Below the pieces are notes generated by a model, which saw only the letters and a program-made list of their open reading frames with translations, was not told where the DNA came from and ran no database searches. A DNA stretch of 64,000 bases from contig OY992541.1 in the NCBI GenBank assembly GCA_963921195.1, forward strand, positions 10,944,951-11,008,950, given 5' to 3'. The stretch comes from Pegoplata infirma (Eukaryota; Arthropoda; Insecta; Diptera; Anthomyiidae). This document shows positions 1 through 11,040 of this stretch, piece after piece. The translations under genes and the position numbers were made by a program. The number at the start of each line of letters is the position of its first letter. Position 1 is the first letter of the stretch.

Positions 1-369
1 TCATATAAATACCCCCCAAAATTTACACATTTTCATGAAAAAAGTTTTTAACGAAGCCAAACTTTTACAAGGTTATGTCACCGTTGGATAGGCATTAAAA
101 AAACCTTTCTTCTCATATGTAAACATCATATAGTTTTTTCGAAAGAAATGGCTGAAAAATCCAAAAAACGATTTTTTTGCCATTTTTTGACCCATGTTTT
201 GAACCCCTTAATCCGCGATATGACACACCCCAACCTTAGAATTGTCTCTTTTATATATATTTTACGTTTCATGCAAATCGGTTCATAAGGGTTGAGATAC
301 TTCCCTTGTCAGAAAAGATAGCATTTTTGCAACAAATAAGTTCAACACAGTGCCGCAGCGGCCTTTTCA
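1..369. other. unassigned AT-rich sequence
   Basis: No open frame with coding character, no RNA gene and no clear element ends are visible. The wording (for example a stretch near 255-300 reading like 'cgtttcatgcaaatcggttc') resembles decayed dispersed repeat, but I cannot place it in a family. Confidence 0.4.
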
Positions 370-1320
370 CAATGAGGGTTAGCTTTTCTTGAAGCTAAAC
401 GAGATAAAATTCAAGTGCGTTTTAAACATTAAAAATGTATAAAAAAAAAACGGTCGAACGGCTTTCGAGATATCGCTATTTGAAATTTGCAAAAAATTGC
501 GGTTTTTCCTACGTTCAAGAAATTTTTTAAATAACATCACAATTTTTTTTTTCTCGGCCATTTCATAGAGCTTAAGACAATCTTTCATTTCAATCTAATT
601 CGTGCCAAATCTGATCATTTTATCCCGTGGCGCCCTTCGGTCAAAGTTTTGGATTTTTGAAAAATTTCCACCAAAAATCCAAAACTTTGACCGAAGGGCG
701 CCACGGGATAAAATGATCGGATTTGGCTCAAATTAGATTTAAATGAAAGATTGTCTTAAGCTCTATGAAATGGCCGAGGAAAAAAAAATTGTGATGTTTT
801 TTAAAAAATTTCTTGAACGTAGGAAAAAACTACCATTTTGGGCATTTTTTGGAAAATTTCAAATGGGGATATCTCGAAAACCGTTAGACCGATTCAAGAA
901 ATTTTATGATATTCGTTTTCAGCATGCCAAAATTAATTAAAACAATGTATCAAAAACATTCTTTTTTTTTAATTTTTAAAAAATCAAATTTTTTTTGGTG
1001 GAAATTTTTCAAAAATTCAAAACTTTGACCGAAGGGCGCCACGGGATAAAATGATCGGATTTGGCTCAAATTGGATTTAAATGAAAGATTGTCTTAAGCT
1101 CTATGAAATGGCCGAGGAGAAAAAATTGTGATGTTTTTTAAAAAATTTCTTGAACGTAGGAAAAAACCGCCATTTTTTTCAAATTTCAAATGGCCATATC
1201 TCGAAAACCGTTCGACCGATTTTAATTTTGTTTTGATATTCGTGCTCACCGCATCAAAATTAACAAATATGATGTGTCGAAAGAAATTTAAAAAAAAAAC
1301 TTTTTTTGTTTAACTATTTT
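370..1320. repeat. 338-bp repeat in three copies, first one inverted
   Basis: One unit, recognisable by the block GACCGAAGGGCGCCACGGG, occurs three times. An inverted copy covers about 370-660. A direct copy follows at about 668-1000, and a second direct copy at about 1001-1320; the marker block recurs at 689 and 1027, a 338-bp period. Copies 1 and 2 face each other across about 10-20 bp, making a long hairpin centred near 662. Small ORFs beginning MKDCLKLYEMAE appear in all copies only because the repeat is shared. They have no recognised domain and the frames diverge afterwards, so I do not call a gene. Confidence 0.85.
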
Positions 1321-1612
1321 TAAATTAAAAACCCACATATACCAGGAACCTCTGAACTCAGAGGGGCCTACAGGCACCATTTTTTTCGTGAGCAGGGTTT
1401 TTAATTTAAAGATTCTTTAACAAAAAAAGTATTTCTGCGTAGCCGACCTTCGGTCGGGCTTAGGGATTACAAACTCCATAAATTAATTTAGCGGCTTCGA
1501 TAAATAAATTTTTTTAGGCAGCAAGATTTACGTGGAAATCTATTTCCCCATTTGCTCCCACATCCTTCGCAAAATAATGACGAACATTTTTAAAAATTTT
1601 CAAGTGAGTAAC
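1321..1612. other. unassigned, short hairpins only
   Basis: Contains two small perfect hairpins, CCTCTGAACTCAGAGG near 1349 and CGACCTTCGGTCG near 1445. There is an inverted pair AAAAACCC/GGGTTTTT around 1326-1402. No gene is seen. Confidence 0.4.
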
Positions 1613-1712
1613 AAAGCCATATATGGCTTTATTTCCAACAGTGGTTGGTAATAAGGCCATATGGCCTTATTTCTCAACTCATTGGGAAATATGGCCATAT
1701 GGCCTTATTGCC
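1613..1712. repeat. cluster of GCCATATGGC-type palindromes
   Basis: Within 100 bp there are several perfect or near-perfect palindromes: AAAGCCATATATGGCTTT, AATAAGGCCATATGGCCTTA and ATGGCCATATGGCCTTATT. They share a GCCATATGGC core, are separated by 20-30 bp, and lack flanking TIRs. This could be a decayed MITE end cluster or a protein-binding array; no function can be assigned. Confidence 0.6.
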
Positions 1713-1873
1713 TATGGCTTTGTTTCACCCCTCCGTGCGTCGCTGAAGGATGTGGTATCGCTATGGTGCTGATCTTTAGACTTTATCACCCCACATTTTG
1801 CCATATAATACAAAGAAAACAGCTGATTTGTTTTTTCTACTGTTTACTTTGCCACACTCTAAAAAAATGAGTC

Positions 1874-2007
1874 CAGTTTCCTACTATAAATTGGGTAAAT
1901 TTCAACAAATTTAAATAACATACTTCTGTAAATTGCGTAAATTTCCAATAATTTTAAGCAGAATTACGCAGTGTGTGTAAATTTACCCAATTAATAGTAG
2001 GAAACTG
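1874..2007. mobile_element. 134-bp MITE with ~28-bp TIRs
   Basis: The left end begins CAGTTTCCTACTATAAATTG and the right end is its near-exact inverse, ending CAATTTATAGTAGGAAACTG with one base changed. The interior is AT-rich and noncoding. No convincing target duplication flanks it. It lies 62 bp beyond the splice donor of the exon at 2070-2258, so it sits in that gene's presumed first intron. Confidence 0.75.
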
Positions 2008-2069
2008 AAATGGTTTTAATTAGAGTGCAGTAGTTTGATAAGAAACCCTGAAAAGAACTCTTTACTTAC

Positions 2070-2258
2070 CTGTTTTAAATGTTGCTGCTGCTGCTGTGAG
2101 TTTGTATTATTTATATTATTATTAATATTGTTGTTATAACTTTGGTGGTGGTTTCTCTCGTTTGTTATATTTGTTTTATCCATTTGTATTTCGTGATTTA
2201 GAAAATTTTCATTCTTGGAAGTCACAACATTGCCGTTATGCATTTCATCTAAAGTCAT
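2070..2258 (-). CDS. probable first coding exon, N/Q-rich protein
   Basis: Reading on the minus strand, an ATG at 2258 in good fly context (AACAATG) opens 63 codons. They end exactly at CAG followed by GTAAGTAAAG at 2069, a textbook splice donor in phase 0. The peptide starts MTLDEMHNGNVVTSKN, continues polar, and ends in an Asn-rich stretch (about residues 41-54) and five glutamines (55-59). It has no signal peptide and no fold I recognise; low-complexity N/Q tracts are common in fly transcription and RNA-binding regulators. The open frame continues about 18 codons into the intron before a stop. No downstream exon is recognisable in 1-2069, so the remainder should lie to the left. The alternative is a chance ORF beside a chance donor. 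Codon character and the donor make a real exon more likely. Confidence 0.5.
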
Positions 2259-2405
2259 TGTTTCTAATATTTAAAGAATATTTTTTATATTTTACTTTTC
2301 TCCTTAAAAAATTTATAGCATGCGATATTTTGAAGATAAATTTTAAAAATTCTCGTCTTGTTTGCAAAAAGTTTTATGTGTTTTAAGGTTTCTTTTCATA
2401 ATGTG

Positions 2406-2845
2406 GAGTTCACACTTACGACCAGAGTTATAAAGTAAGGTAACAAATGGCGCTTGAAAGAGTATACTTGAACAATACCATATGGTTTTTGTTTACTTTT
2501 GAAGTAATGAAGATAACCATAGGGTATTGTTTACGAAATTGTATCACAAATCGAAATCTGAGTGAGATAGAAGATTCCAGTTATACAATGAGAATGCAGA
2601 TCGTTTTTTTTTCTCTTTGTTTTACGTTTGAACTTAAGTGTGGAATTACCAGATTTTTTTTCAATTATTTTTGATGATGCCAGATCTACAAAACGGTCGA
2701 TTCCTTACTCTATAACTCTGCTTACGACCTTAAACAACTTGTTCTACAAAACACCAGTAACTGAATATGAACATAATTGTCATAGAAGAAAGACTTTTTT
2801 AAACACGTCGTCCTTAAACACTCAAAAACAGCAAGTGTGAACCTC
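2406..2845. mobile_element. TIR element, GAGTTCACACTT ends (copy 1)
   Basis: The left end GAGTTCACACTT is mirrored at the right by AAGTGTGAACCTC. The right ~150 bp, read in reverse, match 31208-31362 closely, including a shared stretch around GTGTTTAAAAAAGTCTTT. That makes this a repeated family. No intact ORF; target duplication unclear. Confidence 0.65.
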
Positions 2846-3038
2846 ACATAGAGCTAAAAATATTTACTGTTTTATAACTTAATAACACTAGAGGACCAAG
2901 ATACAAGGAGTATTTTTTTTTCCAGAAAATTGCGTTGGAATATTGAATTTCATTGCAATTTTCTTGTATTTTATTATTTCAACATAACTTTTTTTTCAAA
3001 TATTTGTTGCGCATGCGCTATGTTAAAACAACAAAATA

Positions 3039-3515
3039 CAGTCGAACCCGGTTATAACGAAATCCGAGGAACCAGTTAAAATAGTTCGTTATAAGCGAAG
3101 TTCGCTATAAGCGGGGTATATTTTTTATTAACCCAGTTTTTTTTTCAAAAAATAGATCCAATTTTGTTTTATTTGATGTTTTTTCCGTAAATAAACTACT
3201 TATTGAGAAGAAATCATTAAAAATATTAATACATTTTATAAAAATTATAATATAAACCAAAAAATTGCAACCTTTTGTTAGTTTGATAAACATTATTACC
3301 ACTCATTTAAAAATATTTATGGGAGTGCGTTATAAAAAGGTAAATACACATGTTCGTGGGACCATAATAAGCAGTTCGTTTTAACCGAGGATTCGTTATA
3401 ACCGAGTTCGTTATAAAAGAAGTATTTTGTGTGAAAATTGATGCCAAAACGTCGGGACTTTAGAATATAACCGAGAATTCGTTATAACCGAGTTTGTTAT
3501 AACCGAGTTTGACTG
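3039..3515. mobile_element. pogo/Tc1-mariner-like MITE, TA duplication
   Basis: Bounded by TA on both sides. The left end begins CAGTCGAACCCGGTTATAAC and the right end is the inverse, ending GTTATAACCGAGTTTGACTG. The right third holds several copies of the phrase TTCGTTATAACCGAG. The CAG start, TA duplication and GTTATAACG wording match pogo-type ends widespread in insects (known family features). The interior has no transposase. Confidence 0.85.
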
Positions 3516-4290
3516 TACAAGCAAATTACAAAAAAAAAAGAAAAAAAGCGAAAAACCGCGATGCTGTTGTTGTGTGGATAGACAAACATCTAAACATAAA
3601 AAAAAAAACTAAAAAAGGAAAAAAATGTGCCATGATTTTTGATAAATTAACGGGTTCTGAAAATTAATAAAAAATTTTATCAACAGCTCATAAAAAAAAA
3701 TATACAAATATGTTAATTTTTAATTTGATAACTATTGAATCAAGGCAAATCGACACAAATTTGACAACTTTTTCAATATTTAGCCACGCCTTCTAAGCCC
3801 AATTATATTTATCAATACAACCTTTTCAGAAATTCAAGTGACACATGTTTTTTTCGCTGGACATTGGTGTGAAATGCCTCATATGTACAATATTTTCTTA
3901 ATTTTATTGAATGTGATTGGACTAGTTTTTCGAAACCGGTTTAAACCAGGTTTTTGTGGTTTGCAACGATCGTTATTTTTTATTTTTTTTTTAATTTTGA
4001 CTATTCTAAACCTCATTAGGGTGATTGGGCTGGTTTTTCGAAACCGGTTTAAACCGGGTTTTTTGTGGTTCGCAACGGTCGGTTTTTTTAAATCTTGACT
4101 ATTCAAATACTGGTTAGACCGGTTTATTTAGAAAATAGTTTAGAAAACAGGGTTTTAAGCTCGATTTGTTTATTCAAGAGTATTTTATTCTCTGCAAGGC
4201 TAGGTGAACAAATATTTTCGTCGACTATCAAAATTTTATTTTGAGTAATTTTTTAATGTTTGTTAGTCATTTGTGTTTAAAAATAAAAAA
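3516..4290. repeat. unassigned; contains AAACCGGTTTAAACC repeats
   Basis: Most of this stretch is AT-rich without a gene. At 3913-4125 a ~110-bp phrase (GGACTAGTTTTTCGAAACCG, then AAACCAGG..TTTGTGG) occurs twice, with a third partial copy. It belongs to the dispersed CCGGTT-rich family also seen at 6437, 18660, 19560, 21508 and 35850. Confidence 0.5.
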
Positions 4291-4293
4291 AAA

Positions 4294-4985
4294 ACAAGTA
4301 GAAAAGTTAAATTCGACTTTGCCGAATCTATGAATACCCTCCACAATGCATTTTTTAAAGGATAGTACAGTTTTTAACGTGAAAAAATTAAAAATTTTGA
4401 TAAGAAATATTTTATTTATACTCTTTTTTTGTCATTTAAAAAAAAAAAAATACTAATTTTTGTTTTTGAGTGTAAAATTGTTTTCGAGTGTAGTGTTTTT
4501 TTACTGTAAAAATATTTCTGAGTGAATACACGTACGTATATACACAAAATATTGCCATTTTTGTAAAAAAAAACTTTTTAAAAAAAAAAAAAATATTTTT
4601 GAGTGTAAAATTTTTTTTGATTGTAATTTTTTTTTTCCAGTGTAATTTTTAAGTTACCAATGCTTTTAAAACTAAACAAGTTCAAAAAGCATTGCTTTAA
4701 AACTAAACAAGTTTTAAAAGCATTTTTAAGTTACCACCAATTTTTTTAAAGCTTGTTAACCACGTGGCATTTAAGATAAAACCAATCTGAAATTCAGGTT
4801 TTTGCTTATAACTTTTGAACCACTTGACCGATTGAGCTGAAATTTAATGCCAAACAGATCTGGGGAACAGCATAGGTAAACGTCAAGCTTCAGCGGTCTC
4901 ATTATTGTCTTTCGAAAGTTATCGTACTTTTCATCTCGTAAATTCGCGAAAAACCCTTGGCGAAATTTACTCTTTTGCTCATAAC
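4294..4985 (+). repeat. family A dispersed repeat, copy A1 (3' truncated)
   Basis: Family A starts ACAAGTA(G/A)AAAAGTTAAATT, has a small hairpin (ATTCGGC..GCCGAAT) and then ATACCCTCCACA. A tandem run of GTGTAAAATTTTTTTTGA units follows, then the phrase CATAACTTTTGAACCACT. This copy has all of these but stops inside the last block, where the CTCCCAAAT palindrome region begins. It lacks the 3' end GGAGGGTATAAAAA. Confidence 0.8.
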
Positions 4986-5225
4986 GGCGCCATGAAATAA
5001 CTCCCATTGAAATAAGTCCCAAGAAAAATAATGCAATAAGTCCCATAAATTTCCATACGATTTGGGAGTTATTTCATAATGAAATAACTCTCAAATCTGC
5101 GGGGATTATTTCATTTTTTTTTTGGAAGTTATTTAATTTTTTAGTTTGGGAGTTATTTCATTATGCAATAACTCCCAAACTATTTTAATGAAATAACTCC
5201 CAACAGTTTGAGAGTAAATTATGAA
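4986..5225. repeat. GAAATAACTCCCA motif cluster
   Basis: The phrase GAAATAACTCCCA or its inverse TGGGAGTTATTTC occurs about eight times in 240 bp, in both orientations. Some pairs meet head to head (ATTTCATAATGAAATAACTC; TTTCATTATGCAATAACTCC). No ORF survives. This looks like multiple insertions or amplification of a short inverted repeat. Confidence 0.65.
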
Positions 5226-5607
5226 ATTAAAAATTTAACTATTTGAATTTTCAAGTTTCTTTAATTTTTATTAAAAATAATAAAAATTAGTTATTTTCTT
5301 TAGTTATTTTCAGGAAAAGTTAATTTATTACGGGGAAAGTAAATGACCACGAACTAGAATAAACACATTTTCAATGCTTTTAGAGTTATTTTGTAAATAA
5401 ATTCAGAAAACCATTCACTCAGAAGTACATCAAAATCCAAAAAAAAAAAAAAATACGTTTGCTTTAAGGCAAAATGCATGCTGCGAGTAATTGTGAAAAA
5501 TTTCGAGTTCTTCTAACAATGGTTTTAGTTTATGAAAACTAAGAGGTATTGTATGACAAACTGAAGATCCGCACCCGGTGTAATAAGAAGTTTTAAGATC
5601 CTGTTGG

Positions 5608-5895
5608 CACAGACTATAAACAGACTCGACAGTAGAGTTTTATAAGAAAAAATGGGGGAAACTAAGCGATTTTAGGAGAAAACAGAGCGGTTTTTAGCCC
5701 GTTTTACGCTAAAATGGCAACACTTTCTACGACTTGGGAGTGAGCGAAACAACAAAAACCGATCTGGCATAAATTTTTCTTATGGCGCGTTATATTAGTT
5801 TCTCTTTCTAACCTAATTCGTAGAATGATTTGAAAATATTAACCATATGGTTCAGAAATACTTTTTTGACACCTGTCACTTATGTCGAGTCTGTG
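5608..5895. mobile_element. 288-bp MITE with 7-bp duplication CTGTTGG
   Basis: Starts CACAGAC, ends GTCTGTG. CTGTTGG lies directly on both sides (5601-5607 and 5896-5902). A second, inverted copy of the same sequence is at 58004-58312, confirming a mobile family. Noncoding. Confidence 0.8.
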
Positions 5896-5902
5896 CTGTT
5901 GG

Positions 5903-6607
5903 TTTGCGGGCACATTAGATTATTTAAAGTGTAGGCGAAATAAACTTTCGGTATTTTACAACCCACTCACCCTTTTCTTTATTTTGAAATATATGTTGTT
6001 GGAATACGATTATATGTTTGAAAAGATTTGAATGCGTATGGGTGTGAAGAAATCGCCACAGGCGAAAAATTTTTACAAGAGATTTTAACAAAAAATTAAA
6101 AAAAAAATCGCGCGATTATTTTTAAAAAAAAAAAGTTATTGACAAATTCCCGAAATTGCCCGAAGAAAAAATCCCGGGATTTTGAGAAAAAAATTTCCCG
6201 GGAATTCCCGGGAATTTTTTCCCGAATAGAAACCCTATGCAAGACCATACACCAGTAATTTCCTAAAATTCGTAATTGTAATGATGATTTCTGAAAACAA
6301 AATACGTTTACCTGACAACTTTAAAACTACATACCTATTAAATAAAATACGGCTGTTAGGAACATTTGGCTAATATTTAAAGGGGACATTTGAACCGATT
6401 TTATCCAATTTCAAAAGGATTCGTCATCGAGTAGTGTTTATAAAAAACCGACATTTTGGAAAACCGGTTTCTCGGTTAACCGAAAATCAGCTTTTTCGGT
6501 TAACCGGTTTTCTCGGTTAAACCGGAATAAAAAAACCGGTTAACCGTTTTTTTTTCTTTGACTGCAAATTTAAAAAAATACTTGATAATAGCTTATTTTT
6601 ATTAAAT
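5903..6607. repeat. unassigned, with TCCCGGG and GGTTAACC remnants
   Basis: 5903-6100 shows nothing. 6140-6236 is rich in TCCCGGGAATTCCCGGG and ends CCCGAATAGAAACCCTA, a hAT-like right end whose left partner is missing. 6437-6550 is a CCGGTT-rich palindromic block (CGGTTAACCGAAAATC and similar). Confidence 0.45.
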
Positions 6608-9600
6608 AACTAGCTGGCCCGGTCCGCGTTGCTGGCCCAAATATATGATCAGTGTTATATTTCGTCTCGCTTCAAATATATAGCCCTGCAAAAAAGGTAA
6701 TGAATTTCGTGGCTTAGAAAAAATTGTAGGCCTGGTTTTAAAGACCCGATTAGGCAGATAATCATCTTCAAATTATATTTTAGGAACTAAAAAAAAATAA
6801 CCATATCTTCGACTTTGAGTACTGTATAAATTCGGAACTTATTTCGTATCATTACGAACAACACAAAAATAAATTACGCTCGTTCTTATCGTGAGCTATT
6901 GTCATGAGTTAAAACAAACCTTTATAGTTTTCCCGAATTTTCCATTTTTCCGGGATACTTTTCTCATTTAAATTTCCTTAAATTAAAATTATAATTAAAA
7001 AAATCGGTCCGGTCATTAGTAGTCGACATATTTAGACAAAGCGGGCGTTAAAATTTGAGTGGTTAGTTTTAAAGTGGTAAAATTCCCAAGGATTTAAAAT
7101 CATTTGTACCAAGTTTAAGCAGAATCTATTAAGAAATATTTTTTTTAATAGATCAAATTAGAGTGAAAATGAATTTTAGATATATCGAAAAAAATTGGCC
7201 GAGGACAATTTTTCATTTCAAACAATTATATGGAACACTAGCGTGCGCAGGGTAGTTCGTTGCCCGTAAATACAGAAAAATTTCATAATGATAATAAATG
7301 ACTCATTTTTGGAACTTTTCGCTACGTATCCTTTATATATGTCTTAATCCTTTACAAAAGCTGTGCTCATGATGATCACAACACTTACAATAAAATACCA
7401 AATACATCAGTTGATATAATAAATACTACTTCAACTTTAAGACGGTCTTATGTTATTAAAAAAAACATTGATTTATTAATTTAAGCAAAAAAAAAAATTG
7501 AGTAAACAAAATTTTGAGTCAAAAATTTAATGAACAAATTTTGTAACAATTTTAACAAATATGTATTTGCTGAATTACTGAAGAATTAATTGATAAACAA
7601 ATTTAATAAAAAAAAAAAATTAATAAAAAAAACTTAAAAAAAAAATTGAAAACATTTTCATTTGAATTCGATCCCAGTTTCATTCCATTTCGTTCCCTGT
7701 TCTATTCCATTTGGTTCCCTTAGGAATCAGAGTTAAAAAAAAATCTTTCGGGAATGTTTTTTTCGCTAGACGATCCTACATTCCAAATTTCAAGTTTCCA
7801 GTACCATTATTTCTGATAATATGAAAAGTACCAAAGTGCTCGATTTTACTCCCTTAGAATCGAAATTTCGAAAAAAGTACTTTTTACAGATTTTTTTGTG
7901 TTGTTGTATCCTACATTCCTAATTTAAGTTGTTATGACCTCTATTTAAAAAAATATAAACAGTACCAAAAAGTAAGTTTTTGGAGGACTTTTTACCGTTA
8001 GAAGATGCTACATTCTACATTTCAAGTTAATAGGCTCATTATTTAAGAATATATAATTCCCTTTTTTATTGATTTCCTTATGAATCAGAATTCCAAAAGT
8101 TATTATTTTTTCCATGTATTTCCAAATTTCCATCATAATTATTTCAGAAAATATAAAAGGTACCATAGTGCTCGTTTTTATCCCCTAAGATAGGAATCGG
8201 AGTTTCCAAAAAGTAAATTTTTCATAGTTTTTTTTTTTTTTGTTGGATCCTACATTCCTAATTTTAAGTTTTTATGACCTTTATTTAAGCATGGGATGCT
8301 ACATTCCAAATTTCAAGCTAATAAAACCATTATTTAAGTATATATAAAAAGCACCAAAATACATTTTTTGACCGTTTTACCCCCATAGAATCATTATTTC
8401 AAAAAACCCAGTCAGTGGATCTATATTCCGTGAGATGCAGCTACATTCAAAATTTCAAATCTCTAGCTTCATTGGTTTGTGGAACTACAAAAAGTACTAA
8501 CGTACCTGTTTTTGCACATTTTATCCTTATAGAATCAACATTTCCAAAACCCAACCTTAGTGGACCTATTTTCTGGAAGGTGCATCTATATTCCAAATTT
8601 CAAGTCTCTAGCTTCAGTGGTTTGAGGAAATATAAAAAGTACCAAAATACCTTTTTTACCCCTATTCCCTAGAATCAACATTTCCAAAAACACAGCCTAA
8701 AAGGATCTATATTTCGGGAGGAGCACCTACATTCCAAATTTCAAGTCCCCATTTCGTTCCCTGTTTTATACCATTTGATTCCCTGTTCCATTCCGATTAG
8801 TCCTATGCGGTTTTTATTCCATTCCGAATATGCGCTTACATGCGCTAAAAAAACAAAAAAATCTTTGCCTTCTTTAGAAATCTTTTTTCGCTAAATTACC
8901 CCGCATTCCAAGTTTAAAGTTTCCAGGACCATTATTTCAGGAATTATAATAAGTACCAAAATACACTTTTTTAACCCCCCCCCCCCTAGAATCGGAATTT
9001 CGAAAATGTACTTTTTCAGAATTTTTCCCGTTGTTGGAACTAACATTTTAATAATTTTTTGTAGGACCTTAATAATAAAAAAAATTAGAAAGTACCTAAG
9101 TTAATTTTTTTACAACATTTTACCCTTAGGAGTCCATATTTCCAGAAAGTACTTTTTTGGGAATGATTTACGTTAGAGGATCCTACATTCCAATTTTCAA
9201 ATTAATAGGATTTTTTTTTTCAGAAAAAATAAATAGTACCAAAGTACTCGCTTTTTACTTTTGTACTTTTTCAGATTTTTTTTTTCGTTGTTGGAAACAA
9301 CATTGCAAATTTTAATTTTTTTGTAGGACTTTAATTTCAAAAAACATAAAAAGTACCAAAGTACAATTTTTTACCCCTCTTTTTTTTGTGAATGTTTTTT
9401 CGTAAGTGGATCCTACATTCTAATTTTCGAATTAATAGGATTTTTTACCCCCCTTAAAATCGGAACGTCGGAAAAGTACGTTTTCTGAATTTTTTCCGTT
9501 GTTGGAACCACCATTGCAAATTTTTATATTTTTGTAGGACCTTAATTTCAAAAAATATAAAAAGTACCAAAATACCATTTTTACCCCTTTTAACCCTTAG

Positions 9601-9929
9601 GAATCCGAATTTTCAGAAAGTTCTTTTTTTGTGAATGTTTTTCCGTTGGAGGATCCTAAATTTCAAATTAATTGAATTTTTTTCAGAAAAAATAAAAAGT
9701 ACCAAAGTAGTCGCTTTTTCCCCTTTTTCAACCCTTCGTTTTTACCCCTTAAAATCAACATTTCCAAAAACCCAGCCTTAGTGGATATGAATTCCAGTAG
9801 GTGAAACTACAATCCAAATTTCAAGACTCTAGCTTCATTGGTTTGGGCTGTGGGATGATGCGTGATTAGTATGTCAGTCAGTCATCAGTCATCAGTCAGT
9901 CACGCAACTACTTTATATATATAGATTAA
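6608..9929. repeat. old composite dispersed repeat, ACTAGCTGGCCCGG start
   Basis: Begins ACTAGCTGGCCCGGTCCGCG and ends ACTTTATATATATAGATTA. Between them is a degenerate series of blocks of a few hundred bases carrying AAAAAGTACCAAAGTAC, ATCGGAATTTCGAAAAAGTA and GGATCCTACATTCCAA. No coding frame survives. A 12-C homopolymer lies near 8975. The 3' end has a (GTCAGTCAGTCATCA) minisatellite. I cannot assign it to a named class. Confidence 0.55.
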
Positions 9930-11040
9930 ACTTAATTTTAATAATTAAAAAAACATTACCTTTTTAGAAGATTTTGTGCATATTCCATAATTTTTTTATA
10001 AATAATTTAATTGTATTGAAATTTAAATTATGTCAAAAAATTTTCGAAGATATTGCCTATATAGCATGGGTAAAACAAATTTTGTTTTAGGTGAAAAATA
10101 TATGAAATATTACCCATGCGCATAGGTAATTAAGCCATTATATTTTAATTTCATTCAAAATTAAAGTACCTATGCCAATTTAGGCAATATTACATCGATG
10201 TTTTTTTTTGTGTGTACATTCCAATTTTCGAATTAATAGGATTTTTTTCAAAAAAAATAAAAAGTACCAAAGTACTTGCTTTTTAACCCTCCTTAGAATC
10301 GGAACTTCGAAAAAGTACGTTTTCAGAATTTTTTCCGGTGTTGGAACCAGCATTGCAAATTTTAGTATTTTTGTAGGACCTTAATTTCAAAAAATATAAA
10401 AAGTACTAAAGTACCATTTTTTACCCCTTTAAACCCTTCGGAATCCGAATTTCCAGAAAGTTCTTTTTTTGGGAATGTTTTTCCGTTACAGGATCCTAAA
10501 TTTCAAATTATTTGAATTTTTTTCAGAAAAAATAAAAAGTACCAAAGTACTCGCTTACCCCCATTAGAATCGGAATTTCGAAAAAGTACGTTTTCAGAAT
10601 TTTTTTTCGTTGTTGGAACCACCATTGCAAATTTTAGTATTTTTGTAGGACCTTAATTTCAAAAAGTATAAAAAGTACCAAAGTACCATTTTTACCCCTT
10701 TAAACCCTTCGGAATATGAATTTCCAGAAAGTTCTTTTTTTGGGAATGTTTTTCCGTTAGAGGATCCTAAATTTCAAATTAATTTAATTTTTTTCAGAAA
10801 AAATAAAAAGTACCAAAGTACTCGCTTTTTCTCCTTTTTCAACCCTTCGTTTTTACCCCTTAAAATCAACATTTCCAAAAACCCAGCCTTAGCGGATATG
10901 TATTCCAGGAGGTGAAACTACAATCCAAATTTCAAGACTCTAGCTTCAGTGGTTTGGGCTGTGGGATGATGCGTGATTAGTATGTCAGTCAGTCATCAGT
11001 CATCAGTCAGTCACGCAACTACTTTATATATATAGATTAA
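9930..11040. repeat. second partial copy of the same repeat
   Basis: After about 275 bp of unassigned AT-rich DNA, 10206-11040 repeats the last ~800 bp of the preceding element. It ends in an almost identical ~95 bp with the GTCAGTCAGTCATCAGTC tract and ACTTTATATATATAGATTA. The two ends are 1110 bp apart, which fits a partial tandem duplication or a second truncated insertion. Confidence 0.65.

Noticed and set aside
379..1313. Three related ORFs starting MKDCLKLYEMAE, one inverted
   Set aside because: They follow the 338-bp repeat; frames differ downstream and no protein family is recognised.
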